The notes under the pieces are model-generated. The model was not told the DNA's origin. It saw only the letters and a program-made list of their open reading frames with translations, and did no database searches. From the NCBI GenBank assembly GCA_030668565.1, contig DAOVFD010000051.1, positions 1 to 7,320 of the forward strand: a stretch of DNA of 7,320 nt, written 5' to 3'. Made by a program: the position numbers and the translations under genes. The stretch's first letter is position 1, and every line of letters begins with the position of its first letter. Positions 6,516-7,320 of the stretch are shown piece by piece. This DNA is from Microcaldota archaeon. GTDB taxonomy: Archaea; Micrarchaeota; Micrarchaeia; Anstonellales; Bilamarchaeaceae.

Positions 6516-6525
6516 GGTTTTAATT
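6516..6525. promoter_or_regulatory. Shared TATA-like box between divergent genes
   Basis: The A/T-rich core GTTTTAAT, reading as ATTAAAAC on the other strand, is centred near 6520. The methyltransferase ATG on the minus strand is about 25 bases away and the HARP ATG on the plus strand about 27 bases away, the usual archaeal TATA-to-transcription-start distance. Neither start has a Shine-Dalgarno, so both messages are probably leaderless and may share or compete for one TBP site. Assignment rests on spacing and composition only. Confidence 0.55.
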
Positions 6526-6546
6526 CTGCTATGCGATTAGTGTAGC

Positions 6547-7119
6547 ATGCCACAGAGAAAATTCGTTATGGATACCTCCCTGTTCGTTAATCCTGCTTCA
6601 AGAAAGAAATTCGGAAAAACACCGAAATCGGCAGTAAAGGGTTTCATTAAAAAGATAAAAAACATTGATGCCGAATTCTACATTCCCCCACTCATATTCA
6701 GGGAACTGATGAATTTCATAGATGAGAAGACAGCGCATGAGCTGGAAATCCATATAAAAAAGAGGTCTCCGAATACGCATGCGATATATCTCCCTGCGGT
6801 GGTATTTGAGGATTTCATAGAAGATGTTCGTACAAGAATGAGCAAGGGCCTGAGACTTGCGGAAGAGTTTGCAAGGGACAACAGGCCGGACAATGAGGCA
6901 AAACTCAGGAAACTAAGGGAAAAATACCGCTCTGCATTAAGGGCAGGAATACTTGACAGCAGGGAGGATTTTGAACTGCTTCTCCTTGCAAAAGAACTTG
7001 AAGCAGCAGTCGTAACATCTGATGAAGGAGTAATAAAGTTCGCGGATAAACTGGGATGCGAATGGCTTAATGCAGGAAGATTTTACGACCTTCTTACAAG
7101 GCTTAAAAAGAGAAAATAA
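6547..7119 (+). CDS. RNA-free ribonuclease P, HARP family (PIN domain; 'RNA ligase partner' family)
   Basis: 190 residues, a normal length for HARP (homologue of Aquifex RNase P), a protein-only enzyme that cleaves 5' leaders from precursor tRNAs; the family was earlier named RNA ligase partner protein. The N-terminus, RKFVMDTSLFVNP, is the family signature and carries the first metal-binding Asp (D9). Further PIN acidic residues are D137, E140 and D141 in LDSREDFELL and D159 in VTSDEG. Residues 85-133, a charged helical stretch, correspond to the helical insertion that drives oligomerisation in the Aquifex enzyme. The ATG has no ribosome site but lies about 27 bases after a TATA-like box, suggesting a leaderless message. 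Archaea with HARP normally also encode RNA-based RNase P, so its role may be auxiliary. No RNA ligase gene lies in the window. It is separate from small VapC toxins, and no antitoxin gene adjoins it. Confidence 0.9.
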   Translation: MPQRKFVMDTSLFVNPASRKKFGKTPKSAVKGFIKKIKNIDAEFYIPPLIFRELMNFIDEKTAHELEIHIKKRSPNTHAIYLPAVVFEDFIEDVRTRMSKGLRLAEEFARDNRPDNEAKLRKLREKYRSALRAGILDSREDFELLLLAKELEAAVVTSDEGVIKFADKLGCEWLNAGRFYDLLTRLKKRK

Positions 7120-7320
7120 TCAACTTCCGTACTTCTGTGCCTTTTCAATGAGATTAAGTATAATGGGCATTATGTCCTTTCCTTTTATGTGACCCAGTCC
7201 CCCTTCCATGCAGCTCATTTCATCAAACTTTTTCACTTTGTCGGTTCTTTCATCCTTTCCGTAAATAAGTATCGGTACCTCATGGCCGCTATGCTCCTTT
7301 CTTGAGCATGGAGTGGAATG
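7120..7320 (-). CDS. apgM: Archaeal 2,3-bisphosphoglycerate-independent phosphoglycerate mutase, C-terminal fragment
   Basis: The last 66 codons and TGA stop are visible; the rest lies beyond the right edge. The frame reads HSTPCSRKEHSGHEVPILIY at its beginning, then ...SCMEGGLGHIKGKDIMPIILNL and ends KYGS. The HSTPC-(x)3-HS-x(2)-VP block is the metal-binding segment of the alkaline-phosphatase-superfamily mutases, and SCxxGxLGHIxGxxLMP is the typical C-terminal block of the archaeal enzyme. The enzyme interconverts 3- and 2-phosphoglycerate in glycolysis and gluconeogenesis. The stop codon directly abuts the stop of the convergent HARP gene, with no intergenic base. Confidence 0.9.
   Translation of the reverse strand, partial: HSTPCSRKEHSGHEVPILIYGKDERTDKVKKFDEMSCMEGGLGHIKGKDIMPIILNLIEKAQKYGS

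Noticed and set aside
6547..7119. PIN-domain toxin (VapC) reading of the HARP gene
   Set aside because: The length, the RKFVMDTSLFVNP start, the central helical insertion and the lack of an antitoxin gene fit HARP rather than VapC.

Overview
The window looks archaeal. It holds part or all of eight protein genes, including archaeal-type diphthamide synthase (Dph2), an RNA-free RNase P of the HARP / 'RNA ligase partner' PIN family, and the C-terminus of an archaeal cofactor-independent phosphoglycerate mutase. Ile codons are often ATA and Arg codons mostly AGG/AGA. Two genes lack ribosome binding sites and sit about 25 bases from a shared TATA-like box, as expected for leaderless archaeal transcripts. 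The lineage cannot be fixed from this sequence.

Layout: (1) Bases 1-4602, + strand: four consecutive genes for polytopic membrane proteins, the first cut by the window edge. They are distant paralogues. Those with a visible N-terminus share an N-terminal membrane helix followed by an NL-x(4)-K-x-E motif. All four share a central basic loop of the form [LM]R-x(3)-[FP]... read as LR..(F/P)TR..G, then a long membrane helix ending near a Pro, a variable probably extracytoplasmic loop, one or two further helices, and a C-terminus ending in basic-hydrophobic-Ile. I recognise no named family. Shape and tandem arrangement recall VirB6/TrbL/CedA-type channel subunits, but that is inference. (2) Bases 4594-6495, - strand: a tightly coupled pair, a MidA/NDUFAF7-like methyltransferase followed with no gap by dph2. 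(3) Bases 6547-7119, + strand: HARP. (4) Bases 7120-7320, - strand: the end of apgM.

The most unusual feature is non-coding. A 76-base element occurs at two of the three junctions in the membrane cluster (1033-1108 and 3417-3492), 66/76 identical without gaps although the flanking proteins have diverged widely. Each copy begins in the last codons of the upstream gene and ends on the start codons of the next. Each holds an internal 59-base-period direct repeat and a segment that can pair either with the upstream stop region or with the downstream start codons. It could be an inserted small repeat, a translational switch, or both.

The membrane genes appear to form one operon whose products probably assemble together. 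The housekeeping genes to the right are independent units: the methyltransferase-dph2 pair and HARP diverge from one short 51-base promoter region. Every gene border is tight and no stretch over 300 bases lacks a gene.
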